In this document: piece by piece, positions 36,955 through 50,488 of the stretch
How positions within the stretch are numbered: the stretch's first letter is position 1
Layout of the letters: each line of letters opens with the position of its first letter
Assembly: GCA_034638255.1 (NCBI GenBank)
Contig: JAWPGT010000033.1
Span: forward strand, 124,001 to 188,000
Origin: Coprinus comatus
Taxonomy: Eukaryota > Basidiomycota > Agaricomycetes > Agaricales > Agaricaceae
Direction: 5' to 3'
DNA length: 64,000 nt
The notes under the pieces: generated by a model
What the model was told of the DNA's origin: nothing
What the model saw: the letters and a program-made list of their open reading frames with translations, nothing else
Database searches by the model: none
Made by a program: the position numbers and the translations under genes

Positions 36955-37213
36955 ATGACCTTCAACCTCTCATATCTCATCATGACACCAAAACGGGTCC
37001 GTCTAACAAAGGATTCTCCTCCATCATCGCCTACTTCCAGGAAGGAGAAGTAAGCATTTCGCAGAACATATTTTTCTGCATAGTGAAACAAGATGTAGGT
37101 CTCGCGGATATTGGACAATGAAAGACATGAGTCGAGGTAGATCAGGTTTAGGCCGTCCTTTGCCTCCGAGTTATTCGGCAGAGATGCCTCTGACTACAAC
37201 TGAAACTGATTGA
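36955..37213 (+). CDS. Candidate small basic protein gene, 69 aa, unknown
   Basis: Two exons, 36955-37049 and 37099-37213, with a 49-nt intron (GTAAGC...TGTAG); 70 codons including stop. A second in-frame ATG at 36982 would give 60 aa (MTPKRVRLTKDSPPSSPTSR). The middle is basic and Ser/Pro/Gly-rich (KSRGYWTMKDMSRGRSGLGR) and the end is acidic (TTTETD). No known domain; not recognised. Divergent from the other candidate micro-gene at 35515-35816. Confidence 0.35.
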
Positions 37214-37643
37214 GATGTTCATTTTATGCCATCGTTGCTTTGACCACTTGTGTAGGTTGCGGTCAAAGACCTGACGTAGACCTAGTACTTATAACGTTTA
37301 TTGCTGCAGATTATAGTTGCATCTTACTGGATAGTCGGTAGATTTGTTTAAAATGTTGTATGATCTCTTGGAGGATGTCAAAACACATGTTAGTTTCCCG
37401 TTAACGCAGTATGATGAACGTATATAGAAGAGAGAAGTAAGAGGAAAATCCATAGCATACCAAACGACCATTACAGAAAGTTAGAATACATATGAGGTAA
37501 GAAAGCTATGTGCACGCGACTCGACTACAACGTGATATATATGCAAATGAGCTTGCCAAGTCCAGAATCGATGTGTGGGGAGGAAATCAAAGAAGTGGAA
37601 ACACGAAACAAGTCCAAGAACCTCTAGGTACTGATTAATTACC
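37214..37643. other. Spacer between micro-gene and BUD6 3' end
   Basis: 430 nt between convergent transcripts. No credible gene, tRNA or repeat seen. Confidence 0.3.
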
Positions 37644-40600
37644 TCAACCAAATGGTGTAGGAGGTGTGGTTGGATCCGACCCGCTGCCAGTGAAGGAAGC
37701 AACGGATCCACCTGTGAACATTGCTTTAAGTGTCATGTCATTCCTCCTTTGCCTCACTCTCTCTATCTCCTCTGCCCCACCCGTCATTTTCAGTTTCTTT
37801 TGACCGACGAAATCAGACAATTCTGCTTGGAGGTCATTTGATTTAGCAGCCAACTGCATCTCCCTGTTCTTTTGACTCATTTCAATTGCCTTCAGACGTC
37901 TCTCTGGGTCTACGCTTGCTCCTCGGATCTCTTGCATTACTGTACTCAATCCATTGTGTCCCTCATCTGGTGGTGGGGGTCTATAACCACGCCGCATAAC
38001 CCTAGGTATACCATTCGTTCCAGTGTTACGAAGGTTGACCACCTGTTCAACATGGCCATAGACTTCCACGACAGCCTTATGGTCATCCAACAAGTCCGCC
38101 AAAAACTCCTCTTGATGAGTTAAGAATTGTTGTTCCTCCACGATATTCTGTAGTTCCTCTTCCCAAGTCTTCTTCCACATAGGTTTGATAGTATTAATAT
38201 GTTCCTTTAGGCTTGTCAGTTCTGCGGCACAATCTTCAATATCCTTCTTAATATTCTTCAGGTATTGTGGTTTGGGTGTGACTTGTCGCTTTATGACATC
38301 GTCCTTGATATTCTCTACCAAGTCTTGCAGCTTCTCAACCTCCGTCAACACATTCTGGCTCCTCATATCCAATTTTTGTTTCCCAGAATCAATATATCCT
38401 CGTGCCCCACCAACATGTGAACTCGCGAGCTGTTTGACGTTTTGCGTTTGATTGCGAAGTGTACCCAACGATTCCTTAGTTTGCTCCATGAATTTAGTAT
38501 AAAGTTGTCGCATGACACCTATATCTCTTCGGAGATTCTGTACTTCATCAAATTGAGTACGAAGGTCCGTTACTACTCGGTTTGTGTAATCCGAGAACGC
38601 GGATGCACCGGTCATCTGTGGTTGTAGTGACTGTCCTGTGATCTGGGGTAGAACCTGGTGCATGTTGGGAGGCGTTTGTGGATTCTGGGATGTTTGATGC
38701 GTGAATGACGAATCACCAACAAAGCGTGATAATCGACGCGCAGCTGTCTGAAATTGTCGATCTGTTGGTCGGGGAGCAGGAGTACTTTCTGCAAGAGGAT
38801 GTGTCATGATGGGAGAAAGTAAAGGGTTGGGTTTCTGATTGTTCACTATTGCAACCTTCAAGTCTTTGATGTCCTGATGTAAACTTGATATTTGGGTGTC
38901 GATATGTTGCTTGATCTGGTCGAGTGCTATAAAGTGGTGTTAATTAAAACAAAACCCCTGAGGTAATTTTAACTTACGCTCAATATTCAGCGAGAGTAAG
39001 CACTTTTCCCTTACCTCATCCACGTCCTCTAGTTCATACTGCACCCCACTCGAGGGATCGCGGATATAGATAGCAGGAAAGTTCTCAAGTCCAGGGTTAT
39101 ATGCAAATTTATCAACGAACATCATACGTAGACTTGCAAACGAGATACCAGGTTCAATCGAGATCTTCTTAACTTCCCGACCTAATTGGAGAAACACGGC
39201 AATCTTTCCGGGAGAAGACCTAGGTCCTAGCACCGAAGTAACTTCGGCAGCAACTTTGGGTTCTGGTGTACGGGATGGAGTAACAGGCAATGGCGGAACT
39301 GGTGGAGTAACTGATCGTGAAACAGGTCGTGAATGGACATCTCCTCGGGCAGCTGTTTCTTCGTCGTCTACTTCAGTCAGAACCGCCAAATCTCCAGGAG
39401 TAAGCGCATTCGAGGCTGCCCACGAACGTCTGTTTGGATGTCCACGAACTGTTCCCCTTGTACCACTGTTCGTAATCTTTGAAATGTTGTAAGTCGAGAA
39501 TCTCTTGGAAGCGCGTCGTTCAAGAACATCGCTTTTCTTGAGTGCAGCAAGAGAGTTTGCAACAGCGGGAACATTCTCATTTTCAATTGGTGGTGTATCG
39601 GGTTGGGAAAGTGATTCTGCAGGTGTGCTAGGACTGGAAGGTTCAACAACTACAGGTGGGGGGGAAGGATTTGGTTGTGAAGCCGGGATAGGTTTATCGA
39701 CAAGTGAGTATCGCTTGACACTTGCGGGAACCGTAAAAGTGGTTGATGGAGGCGCAGTTGCGGTTGTATCTTGCTCTGTCATTTCTGGAGGTTCTGGAAG
39801 GGTAGTTTCTGATACAGATGAAAGTTGTTTGCGATGGTGAGTTGGGGTATGATCGGGAGCCGGTGACGACGATGGTGAAGCGGAATGTCGTTCAGACGAC
39901 GATCCTGTGTGCTGCTGTCGCTCGAGCGTGCTAGGTGCAAACCCTCCAATAAATCCCTGAGGTTGATCTTCATCAATGGGAGTATTTAAGACGCTACTTT
40001 GTTGTGAGATCTGTGAGTTTACATCTCTATCTCTTCTTCTTGTAGACATGGTATGAGCACTCCTCCGTAGACTATCTCTTTGGACGGTAGCCACATCTTC
40101 TGAGGATGAGGTTCTCATGGAATCTGTACGACTTCCCGCTTCCCTGCGACTTTTTGACGATCGGCTGTCTGGTCGGTCGTGTCGTCCGTCTAGCGGATTG
40201 CCTTTGAGAATTTGCCGATACGTTGTTTGTTTCACTCGTAAACCTTGCAGCAGACCTGTGATTATTTGTCGGACCTCTGGAAGGTAAATCTCGAGGTTCT
40301 CTGGAGTCGCATCTTCGGAAAGACATTGTTCAAGGACGACCCGTAGACTATCTGGTACAGAAACCAGTTCCCTGAGATATGATATAATTGACTGCATATG
40401 AGTATCAGATAAGCAGACACTCACGACATATCGATATTGAAGGAAGCGAACGCCGCCACTGCGGTATTAAAATCATTGCCGAAGCACACATACGAATCGC
40501 TAACCGCATTCTCGTCTATTCGTTGTTCACTCCATCGTGACAATGATTCCAGCAAAGCCTTAATAGATACAAGTAGGCGAGTAACAGCGGATTCTACAGC

Positions 40601-40796
40601 GGGCTTCAGGACAAAGAACAATGGTGAGATCCGAAGAAATAATAATTGAAAGTAAATGGATCCTCACATGCGCCCGTTCTCGTCTTTCACGTCCCGAACC
40701 TGAGTGTGTCGACGATATAGAGTGGGTGTCGCGTCGCGATGGATGCCCCTGGGATGACGCCGATGATGGTGGGCGTTGTGCGGACGTTGAGGTCAT
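37644..40796 (-). CDS. BUD6: Bud6/Aip3 actin- and formin-interacting protein
   Basis: Four exons: 40796-40668, 40603-40425, 40371-38978 and 38926-37644, with introns of 64, 53 and 51 nt. The sum is exactly 995 codons (994 aa). Exon 2 plus the start of exon 3 encode the N-terminal helical region (LLVSIKALLESLSRW, ELVSVPDSLRVVLEQCLSED, EIYLPEVRQIITGLLQGLR). A Ser/Pro-rich linker follows. Then comes the conserved AIP3 core: IAVFLQLGREVKKISIEPGI, SFASLRMMFVDKFAYNPG, FPAIYIRDPSSGVQYELEDV. A long coiled coil (QTKESLGTLRNQTQNVKQLA through WEELQN-type heptads) ends near MFTGGSVASFTGSG. Bud6 is a polarisome nucleation-promoting factor that brings actin monomers to formins. The start lies 88 nt from the stop of the same-strand phosphoesterase, so its promoter overlaps that gene's 3' end. 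Confidence 0.92.
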
Positions 40797-40883
40797 GGTG
40801 GATGGGCAGACGTGGACACAGTGGTCTGCGAGGATATGTACCCCGTGGGAATTCGCTAATCTACAAATATATACATGTGGCCC

Positions 40884-43367
40884 CTAAACAGCCAATGGTG
40901 CTGCCCCTGTGCCCGCTATAATCATCTCGTCAACAATCTCATCGTGTTCAGTCCGCTTCCAAGTTTTAATAGTCTCTCCGTAATCCGAGATATCATACAC
41001 TCGGAATCTGCGATCAAACCTATAAATATGAAGTTAGCAAGTTGCGAATCGCCAAGTTTGCAAGCGCCTCACCCTTTCTTTCCATAAGCCGAATAGGAAC
41101 TGGGGTGTGGTTCAGCTGTCGTGTGTTTATGAATGTAGTAAGTTAAGCTTACCCTCCACCACCAAAACATAGCCACACGCCCTTAACACGGCGACAATTA
41201 TCTGTAACTGTAAACTGTATGAGTACAATTCAAAATACATAAGTACGTGAAAAACCCACTATGACAATGACCATTGCCAATCGCTTTCACTTCTAGTGCA
41301 TTCCCGTTCGATGTATGGTCGCTTTCCAGGGCCTTTAGTATTCCCTTCTCAAACATCCCTCCATTCTTTTTCGCATTACCCGGAGGTTCTTGTCCACTGG
41401 TGCCAACGTCCAGAGCTTTCTTTGATTGTGGGTCAATATCCGCTTTGTAGTACGATTCAGGCCTAAATAATCACAATCAGGGTCAGTATAACATATAATG
41501 TCGACTAGATACATACAGCGGAATATGGAAAAACATAAGTGCATTAGGTTTTGCTAGTCGGCGTCTGCTAGAGGTGAGTTGGTCTTCTCCCTGTCTCTCA
41601 TGGAATTGCCTGACGCCTGGTTGATAGGGCCGTTGAATTTGACTGATGGAGGCTGATTCTTGTAGGAACCAGTTGATTTGTGACTAGAATCAATAAGTTC
41701 TGTATAGTTTCCAAGGCAGCCATAAGATAACATACGTCGCGGAAGTAATCAAGCTCCGTAGGGTTGAAGAAGCCCCAGAAGTCCCGCCAGCCTTTGGAAT
41801 AGCTTCCCGAGTCCAGGAAATACAGTGTAAGCAGTTGAGTCTTGGATCTAGAACAATGATAGTGTTAGTATTAGGCAAATGCCCAATATAACAAACTTAC
41901 GGGTCTGCACTTTTTACTCTTAATAAATAGTTACCAACACCATGAACGTCCTTTGGGCCCCGTTCTACTAAACTGTATGGAAGAGATTTCATGATCATTA
42001 TCTGGGCTTCCTTTCCAACGCCATCGTCCTCATCATGATTTCCGAATACGGCTGCCCAGGGAATTTTGCGTTGGATTACAGGTTTCGACAATTTGGTAAG
42101 AATTGACATAGGATCCCAGGAAGTACCTTGTCCATTCAGCTGGTCACCAGTGAAAATGACCAAGTCGGGTTTCTCGAGGTCGAGGACATGAGAAAGAAGG
42201 TTACTGGACATCTTGACTGGCGAAGTACAAGGGGTGACATTCGTATCACGACATGTACCTGGTCCAACGGAAAAATGGAGGTCCGCCGCTTGTAGAATCT
42301 TGAATTTTCCCTCTCTCGAGAAATGAAGAGGAGGAGCGCGAGGTGTGGCTGTATTGATTCAACTGACTGGACAACTATTCTTCATAATTGGGTACTCACG
42401 TTTAACACCTCTACGTATGGAGACATAGACTGCTTGCACGTCTCCTGCGGAGGGTGTAGTGGGTGGTTCAATCTTCTCGAAGCCATACCATGGCTCATTA
42501 TTTCCAAACGTGACATCCAATTCAGTGATAATGTTTGCTTTTTCTTCTACTGACATCGCACTCGCGGTCTTTCCTACGTGGTACCATAAGTATAAAGGTG
42601 GAACACGAAATAAACCTGCACGCAGAGATAGATCTGCCTTTTTCCATCCTTCAACAGGCAAAGGAGTCTCCCCTTTGGGAAGTAGTTTGATGTCGTCTAT
42701 GAGTTCAATGTCTTGCCTTCGAGTGCGACGATAATAGATATTCTATGATAGAGCAAGACTTAGTTCCAAATACAACTGGTCCACATTTACTCACTAGCCA
42801 TCCTGATAAATAACCACCTTGGAAATTTAAGTTTGGCTCAACACGGACCCATTTGCCCTTTATCGCGTCTTTTTCACTTGTACTATCTGGAGCACAGATC
42901 CTTTCCCCAAGATCTGGGTCCATGGCACATAGAGTTACAGCAATTTCGGATACTTGAGTTGCCTATCTGTCAGCTCAATTACAGATACGAGTGTGGTTAT
43001 ATCACTCACGGCCTGCATTCTGAGGCAAGAGGGGGTTCCATATATCTAGTGGAAAACTAGCATAATCGACATTGTCTTCTGTCTTGGACACATTCCACCA
43101 GTCAACTCCATCCGGTAGGTCTCCATCACTGACGGGTCCGGATTCCTTGGAAGTTCCATTACTGTCTGAAGATGTCCCGGAGGTAGGTGGCCTATAGTCC
43201 ACAGAGTCCCAAGACTGCCAGCCCAGACGTTGTATCAGCCCTGGACCAGGTGTAGGTTGGTAGAGCACAAATATCCACGTTAGCAGAAAACAGAAGCCAA
43301 CAACGGTGGTTACGGGTAGACACACTGAGCGCACCGAGCGCAGTATACGAAAACAGGTTATTGCCAT
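40884..43367 (-). CDS. Dcr2-like calcineurin-type metallophosphoesterase, membrane-anchored
   Basis: Multi-exon gene (about 9 exons). The start at 43367 (MAITCFRILRSV) leads into a signal-anchor helix (VTTVVGFCFLLTWIFVLY). A luminal/extracytoplasmic region follows with GKWVRVEPNLNFQGGYLSGWL and YLWYHVGKTASAM. Metallophosphoesterase motifs are in order: FKILQAADLHFS (motif I, D-x-H), DLVIFTGDQLNG (motif II), WAAVFGNHDEDDG (motif III), FFHIPLPE (histidine of motif IV) and AIGNGHCHDNCR (final histidines). It ends GGGGSFSSYSAYGKKGFDRRFRVYDIS. This is the fungal Dcr2/Sia1-like clade; yeast Dcr2 dephosphorylates Ire1 in the unfolded-protein response. That function here is inference. Divergent from the uL23m gene with 173 bp between starts. 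Confidence 0.87.
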
Positions 43368-43540
43368 GAGGTAGATAAACTACCAGCCAAAGGCTGAGAA
43401 GTATAAAGTTTGTGATTAGTTCCAGGGATGACTGGTAACGGTCATGGGTGCCACGGAAGCCAGGGGCGAAGAAGCATCCACGTGACTGTCGACCTATTGA
43501 CGAGAATTTCCCCGTTTCTTCAACCAAAGGACGAGGCGTT
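43368..43540. promoter_or_regulatory. Divergent promoter Dcr2-like / uL23m
   Basis: 173 bp. CACGTG followed by AC (CACGTGAC, motif from 43479) is the only clear motif. The same octamer recurs at 44850, 13 nt before the LRR gene ATG. In yeasts CACGTG is bound by Cbf1/bHLH factors at respiratory and mitochondrial-ribosome genes; the parallel is suggestive only. Confidence 0.4.
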
Positions 43541-44494
43541 ATGCAGTCCCTCTGTCGCAGTCTAAACTTCTTCCGCTTGTACTCGACAAAACCCCCAGTT
43601 AAACCACTCTCTGAAGGTGCTCTTGCTGCTAGAACTGCATCAACGCCACTCGCAGTTCGTCTTCGTCGGGACAAAAAATTTGGCGCTATTCAACCAGGCG
43701 CGACTGACGCGACACCCGAAGGCCTCACCCCTTCCGACCATGCTCGTTATAAACGACGTCTGGCACTTGGTTTAATTCCTAAGGTTGAAGGGAACCCGTT
43801 GACTCCGGCGGAATGGGTGGAAAGTCAGAATGCACGAAGGTCACGCCTTCGTGGTGTTAAGTCTGTAATGAAGGAGGGCAAACAGCAAACAGAAGTTCTT
43901 GGTCAAGCCATTTATCTTCCCAACATTGTTTTCCGTCTGGTCAGGAATTTCACTCCTCCTGGACAGCCATACAACCCATATGAAGCTACCTTCCGTATTC
44001 CACACTCCGTCACCAAAACCGATATTCGCTCTTACCTCCTCGCTGTTTACGGTGTCAAAACCACATACATTCGCACCGACAACTATTTTTCTGCTCTACA
44101 CCCTCGACTCCCTGGAGGCACCAAAACATACAAGTCGTACAAGCGTGCTGTTGTCGGCCTAGTTGATCCATTCTACTACCCCCACCGCTTAGAGGATATG
44201 CCGAAGGACAAGCGGGCAGAGCGCGAGAAGTGGCTAGAGGAGAACTTCCGTATCCAAGAGGAACGCAACGCTCGTAAGATGGAGCTGTTACGCATCACAA
44301 AGGGTGTTGTACTTAGGGCTCCGTATGCCACGAAACGCTCGCATGTATTGAGGTTGATTGCCGAACGAAGACAGAAGAGGGAGGGACTTGTTTCTGAGAT
44401 CGCAGAGGAGTGGAAGGAGATGAGAGAGAATGGAGAGGAAATCCCTTGGGGAGAAAACCCATTAAAACGTCCATCTGTATCAGAATCCTCGTAA
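43541..44494 (+). CDS. Mitochondrial large-subunit ribosomal protein uL23m (MRP20-like)
   Basis: Single exon, 317 aa. The start at 43541 (MQSLCRSLNFFRLYSTKPP) gives a typical mitochondrial presequence; the open frame extends further upstream but without an ATG. Core uL23 signature: IYLPNIVFRLVRNFTPPGQP, YNPYEATFRIPHSVTKTDIR, SYLLAVYGVKTTYIRTDNYF, YKRAVVGLVDPFYYPHRLED. The C-terminal ~90 residues are highly charged (KRAEREKWLEENFRIQEERN), a mitochondrion-specific extension. uL23 sits at the polypeptide exit tunnel. Confidence 0.94.
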   Translation: MQSLCRSLNFFRLYSTKPPVKPLSEGALAARTASTPLAVRLRRDKKFGAIQPGATDATPEGLTPSDHARYKRRLALGLIPKVEGNPLTPAEWVESQNARRSRLRGVKSVMKEGKQQTEVLGQAIYLPNIVFRLVRNFTPPGQPYNPYEATFRIPHSVTKTDIRSYLLAVYGVKTTYIRTDNYFSALHPRLPGGTKTYKSYKRAVVGLVDPFYYPHRLEDMPKDKRAEREKWLEENFRIQEERNARKMELLRITKGVVLRAPYATKRSHVLRLIAERRQKREGLVSEIAEEWKEMRENGEEIPWGENPLKRPSVSESS

Positions 44495-44862
44495 TTACTT
44501 TAATCTATTCTGGTTTATTCGGCTTTTTCCTAGGGACTTATTACAACTATGTTGAGGTTTTGACTGTCAAATGCCGCTTATACATGTAGAAAGGGGTGTT
44601 TCGTTGGTCCATATGTATGGACAACGTATGCCTTCTGTTATTTTGCACAGACCCTGATGGCGGTCTTGTATAAATTACACACTCCAATCCACCCTTCTTG
44701 ATATACTTGAATCAATCGTACTAAATAAAACACATATATTGATCTTGTACTGATCTGCTCAGCGATTTGAAGTCTCTCAAATGACCTTTACAATTTGCTC
44801 ACGAGTAAAGTAAATTACGTGCTCAAACGGCTGACTAGACGCGGAGTTGCACGTGACCGTGT
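44495..44862. other. Spacer uL23m to LRR gene with CACGTGAC box
   Basis: 368 nt. The motif from 44850 (CACGTGAC) lies just before the LRR-protein ATG. No other feature seen. Confidence 0.3.
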
Positions 44863-46490
44863 ATGGACCGTTTACACAAAGAAGCTGTAATGACTGGCTT
44901 CCTCTTTTCTCCTTTCATGCATACGTCTCGGAGACATACGCACGACCCCTTTTTGTCATCACCCCCGTCATCTCCAGACCTATGCATAGACTCTTCACCC
45001 CTATCTTCTCCGCAATTGGAAGTGATACAGCTGCCCTTTGACACTGGTCGTTTAGCGGACCCATTTTCTGGGAGCTTTCGAGCCACACAAACCCCTCCTC
45101 AGTACGAGAAGGGAACAAAACGTCGAGGTACGGTGATAACCCCATCCTCAACACCACCAAAACGTGCTAGGTTTCATCAGGAGAAAGTGGACGGAGAACA
45201 TCATTTCGATGGTAATATACCACTACCACTGTATCTCCAACCTTCACCACGTAGGGAAAAGACTGCAAAGGATAATGAGATGGAAGAATGGGATAGATTG
45301 GACGAAGAGATTTTCAGCCAGCAAATGAAAGTCGTGGATGTTTCGTAAGTCTAGCCTCTTGATGTCTACATACCCTAGCTTAGCAAGGTAGTGACCGACA
45401 GGTTACTTTCATACCCGATCATATCATACAGACACTGAAATGTCTTGTGTGTATTCCCCCACCTGATGATATGATTGCGCTGGAAATGACTAGGATAAGA
45501 GCTGGAAGCCGGCCTTTGCTAAGATCACAAACAGCACCTGCATATACACCTGGATTCCCCCGGACGTTTGGCGAGAGAGCACGGAGTATCAATACCACTT
45601 CTTTCCACGGCATGAAGGATGGTATACACTTCATTCTATCGAACAACCTGATTACCAAGTTGCCCCGCAGTCTCTGGGACCTAGAACGACTCACAGTATT
45701 GACTTTACGTGGGTATATTCATGTATTTTGAATTGAATAATGTACTTACAACTCCACAGGGGGCAACCGCCTGACTACATTGCCGCCACAAATTATCCGT
45801 CTAAAAAACCTGGAAGACTTGAATGTTGCAAACAACCTCCTACAATACGTGCCAGCCGAGTTACTATCAATGAATTTGCGCGTGCTAAATGTTCATCCGA
45901 ACCCTTTTCTTGAACCTCCGAGCGTCGAGGAACGACCTGTTGGTGAAACAGAAACTCTCATACAAGATCATGTACTTCCTTTGACGGAACTCCTCTGCCG
46001 GATTCTTGTATCCCCTGCGCCATCGACTCTCTTCTCTAAAGGAAGTTCGGACTCCTTTTTGTCTGCTCACTTCGAACTGCCTCTGCCACCTACGGCCTTG
46101 ATCCCACCCCGGATTGCAGATACATTAGAATCTTGTATACCTGGTTCGGTATGCCGGAGCGACCTTATGGCGGAACTGAGTGATGACATCAGTATGAGCG
46201 TGTGCCACAACCCTAGTCACTTTGCTGAGGGTCGTATCTTTGTGCGACCTGTCGAGCAAAGGCTATCATGGGAGAAGGTCATTGGAGGGCAAAACGCTGG
46301 GGGTATGGTACCCGTTATGTGGAGAGGATGTTCACATGGGTGTCTCGACTTCCTACAACCGGACAGAATAGATCTGTCTACATCAGAGTCTGAGGACGTG
46401 GAGATGGGGATGGACATTAGTGAGGATGAAGAGAACGCTGTACAGCAAATCAGCTTTGAAGGAGGCATCGGAGACTTTGACTTTGAGTGA
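44863..46490 (+). CDS. Leucine-rich-repeat protein
   Basis: Start at 44863 (MDRLHKEAVMTG), or 44890. Exon 1 runs to about 45340 and encodes a Ser/Pro/Arg-rich disordered region with basic clusters (PPKRARF). After an intron to 45401 the protein resumes VTFIPDHIIQTLKCLVCIPP. An intron at 45709-45759 (donor GTGGGT) restores LTLRGNRLTTLPPQI. LRR units: IHFILSNNLITKLPRSLWDL, LTVLTLRGNRLTTLPPQIIRL, LEDLNVANNLLQYVPAELL, LRVLNVHPNPFLEPP. The last ~180 residues have a Cys/His cluster (SVCHNPSHFAEGRIFV, GCSHGCLDFL) and an acidic end. Such LRR proteins are common and uncharacterised in basidiomycetes. The first intron's donor is not certain, because the best GTAAGT donor would break the frame. Confidence 0.72.
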
Positions 46491-46619
46491 TTGCCCTCGG
46501 AGCACAGGGACCTACTCTACATCAAAAACACTAATTATAATATACGTCAACCAGTCCCGGGCCGATCGGGACGGTTTAATGTGATGACTGATGCGGTCTT
46601 GCTTATGTTAGCAAGATGT

Positions 46620-48881
<2,262 letters not shown>

Positions 48882-49099
48882 TTCGGCCCTAGCACTTTAT
48901 CACCAACGATTTGCATTTATCACCTCTTACCCCGTTTATAGTGTTGACCCTAACTTACGTCTGTAATTAATTGATGGTTTGTTTCATCTATGTATTTCAA
49001 GGGCGACTTTTGTTTTGATCTTCGAAAACCAACATGTCAAGAAAGGTATATTGGGGCAATAGAAGCAGAAGCGGGTATACAAGGATCGCAAAAAGTAAA

Positions 49100-49956
49100 T
49101 CATAAGACATTGCCGATATTAATATGACCGTTGAAATCCTCGGGTGGTTCGACGAATGGAGGGGTTGGTGTTAAAAAATTTGGAGATTCCGATGAACCTG
49201 ACGACAGTTGATAGCCGAAGACCTTGCGAGTCGGAATTGCTTTACCTAAACACGGATGCATTAGCCTCCCTTACACACTTAATGACACTAGAAATTGTCA
49301 TACCTAATTTTTTCACCTTGTCATACCCTCGAACTCGAACTTTGTCGTATGCTGGGCTAATAGATGCGCCTTCTTCGATCGCAACCATATCAATACGGTG
49401 TTGACGCAAGAAGTCCTCGTCGAGTTCCCAAGGAGCTCCGGGAGTAATTTCGTCAACCCAACGGCAGTGTCGCAGTAGTTCATACCTCTCGACCTCGGGT
49501 TTAGGTGTGTGATATCCATGGTCTTTGATTGTTTGGTCAGAAAAAATCCCGACAATGAGATACACTTTGGGAAAAGATAGTTTTGCCTGTCGCAACTGGA
49601 GGACATTACTGGGAAGGCAACCAGGCGGACGTTTCAGTCTATAAGAGTACGTTACTGGTTATATATTCCACTCACCCAACGGATAATGGGTCAAATATAC
49701 CGTCAACATAAACCCGAACAACCTTGTTCACACCGTGACAGAGACTGGATAAACGCTCTCCTGCAACGCGACGAACATACTCTTGGATATCTTGTGCGGT
49801 CCATTGCGAAGCCACAAATGTTTCTCGGGCCGCAGGACATGGCTGTGGTTCAGAGACTGGTTGCACGTTTGCGATACTCGATTCGAGAGAATGGTGTCCA
49901 GGGTTTGATATGACGTCGTAGTCATCATCGCTTAGGGTGTCAGACATGTTGTCCAT
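49100..49956 (-). CDS. Cholinephosphate cytidylyltransferase-like protein lacking HxGH
   Basis: Three exons, 49956-49676, 49608-49304 and 49245-49100, with introns of 67 and 58 nt; exactly 244 codons (243 aa). The fold is clear: VRVYVDGIFD at the nucleotide-binding start, VLQLRQAKLSFPKVYLIVGIF, RHCRWVDEITPGAPWELDEDF and VKKLGKAIPTRKVFGYQL. In active enzymes the first motif continues LFHxGH, whose two histidines are catalytic. Here the segment reads DPLSVGN across the first splice, so both histidines are absent. The RTxGISTS signature is also missing (RKVFGYQLSSGS), and the usual YVAHDE is MVAIEE. It has an intact frame and splice sites, so it looks like an expressed or recently degenerating pseudoenzyme. 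No amphipathic membrane helix was seen. Confidence 0.8.
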
Positions 49957-50488
49957 AGTTGAACGTTTGAATGCTGAACGTTGGAGTACTGTCTGAGTAC
50001 TATATGAGTTTTGTGGAAAGATAGGTTGAACCAGGGAAGCAGTGACTCTTTTGGAGTCCGACTGACGGTGTTGACAGGGTAGCGCTGTATTTGCGCAGGC
50101 TCGTGGTTGGATTACCCACCCAGTAGCACCTAGTCCATGGGACGTTTCTCCGTGATATCAATAGATTATCGACTATCACCAGACTATATCACTAACCATT
50201 CCAGTCAATTTTCAACGCTAGCATCGTCAGGTACCAGGGTTAGTCTCCATCGCTCCGGCGAGTGTCAGCCAAATATTTTCAGCCCTGACTTGACACTAAA
50301 GGGTGCAAGACTAGAATATATACTTCACAGGACTGTTTCATGTCCGACGTCTCTTTCTTCCCTTCCCTGCCTACTCGCCATGTATGCTGGCGATGGCGTT
50401 CATTATGCCTATCTTGTTCTAGGTCCCAATGCTTCTTTGTGGGTCAAATCAACTTTCCAGAAGTATATCTAATGTGTTAGTTCTACAG
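49957..50488. other. Upstream region of the cytidylyltransferase-like gene and of membrane-protein copy A
   Basis: About 530 nt. The first exon of copy A (about 70 nt ending in phase 2) should lie here but could not be fixed. Candidate ATGs are at 50341 and in 50380-50450. A 111-codon frame at 50137-50472 shows no family resemblance. Confidence 0.3.
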
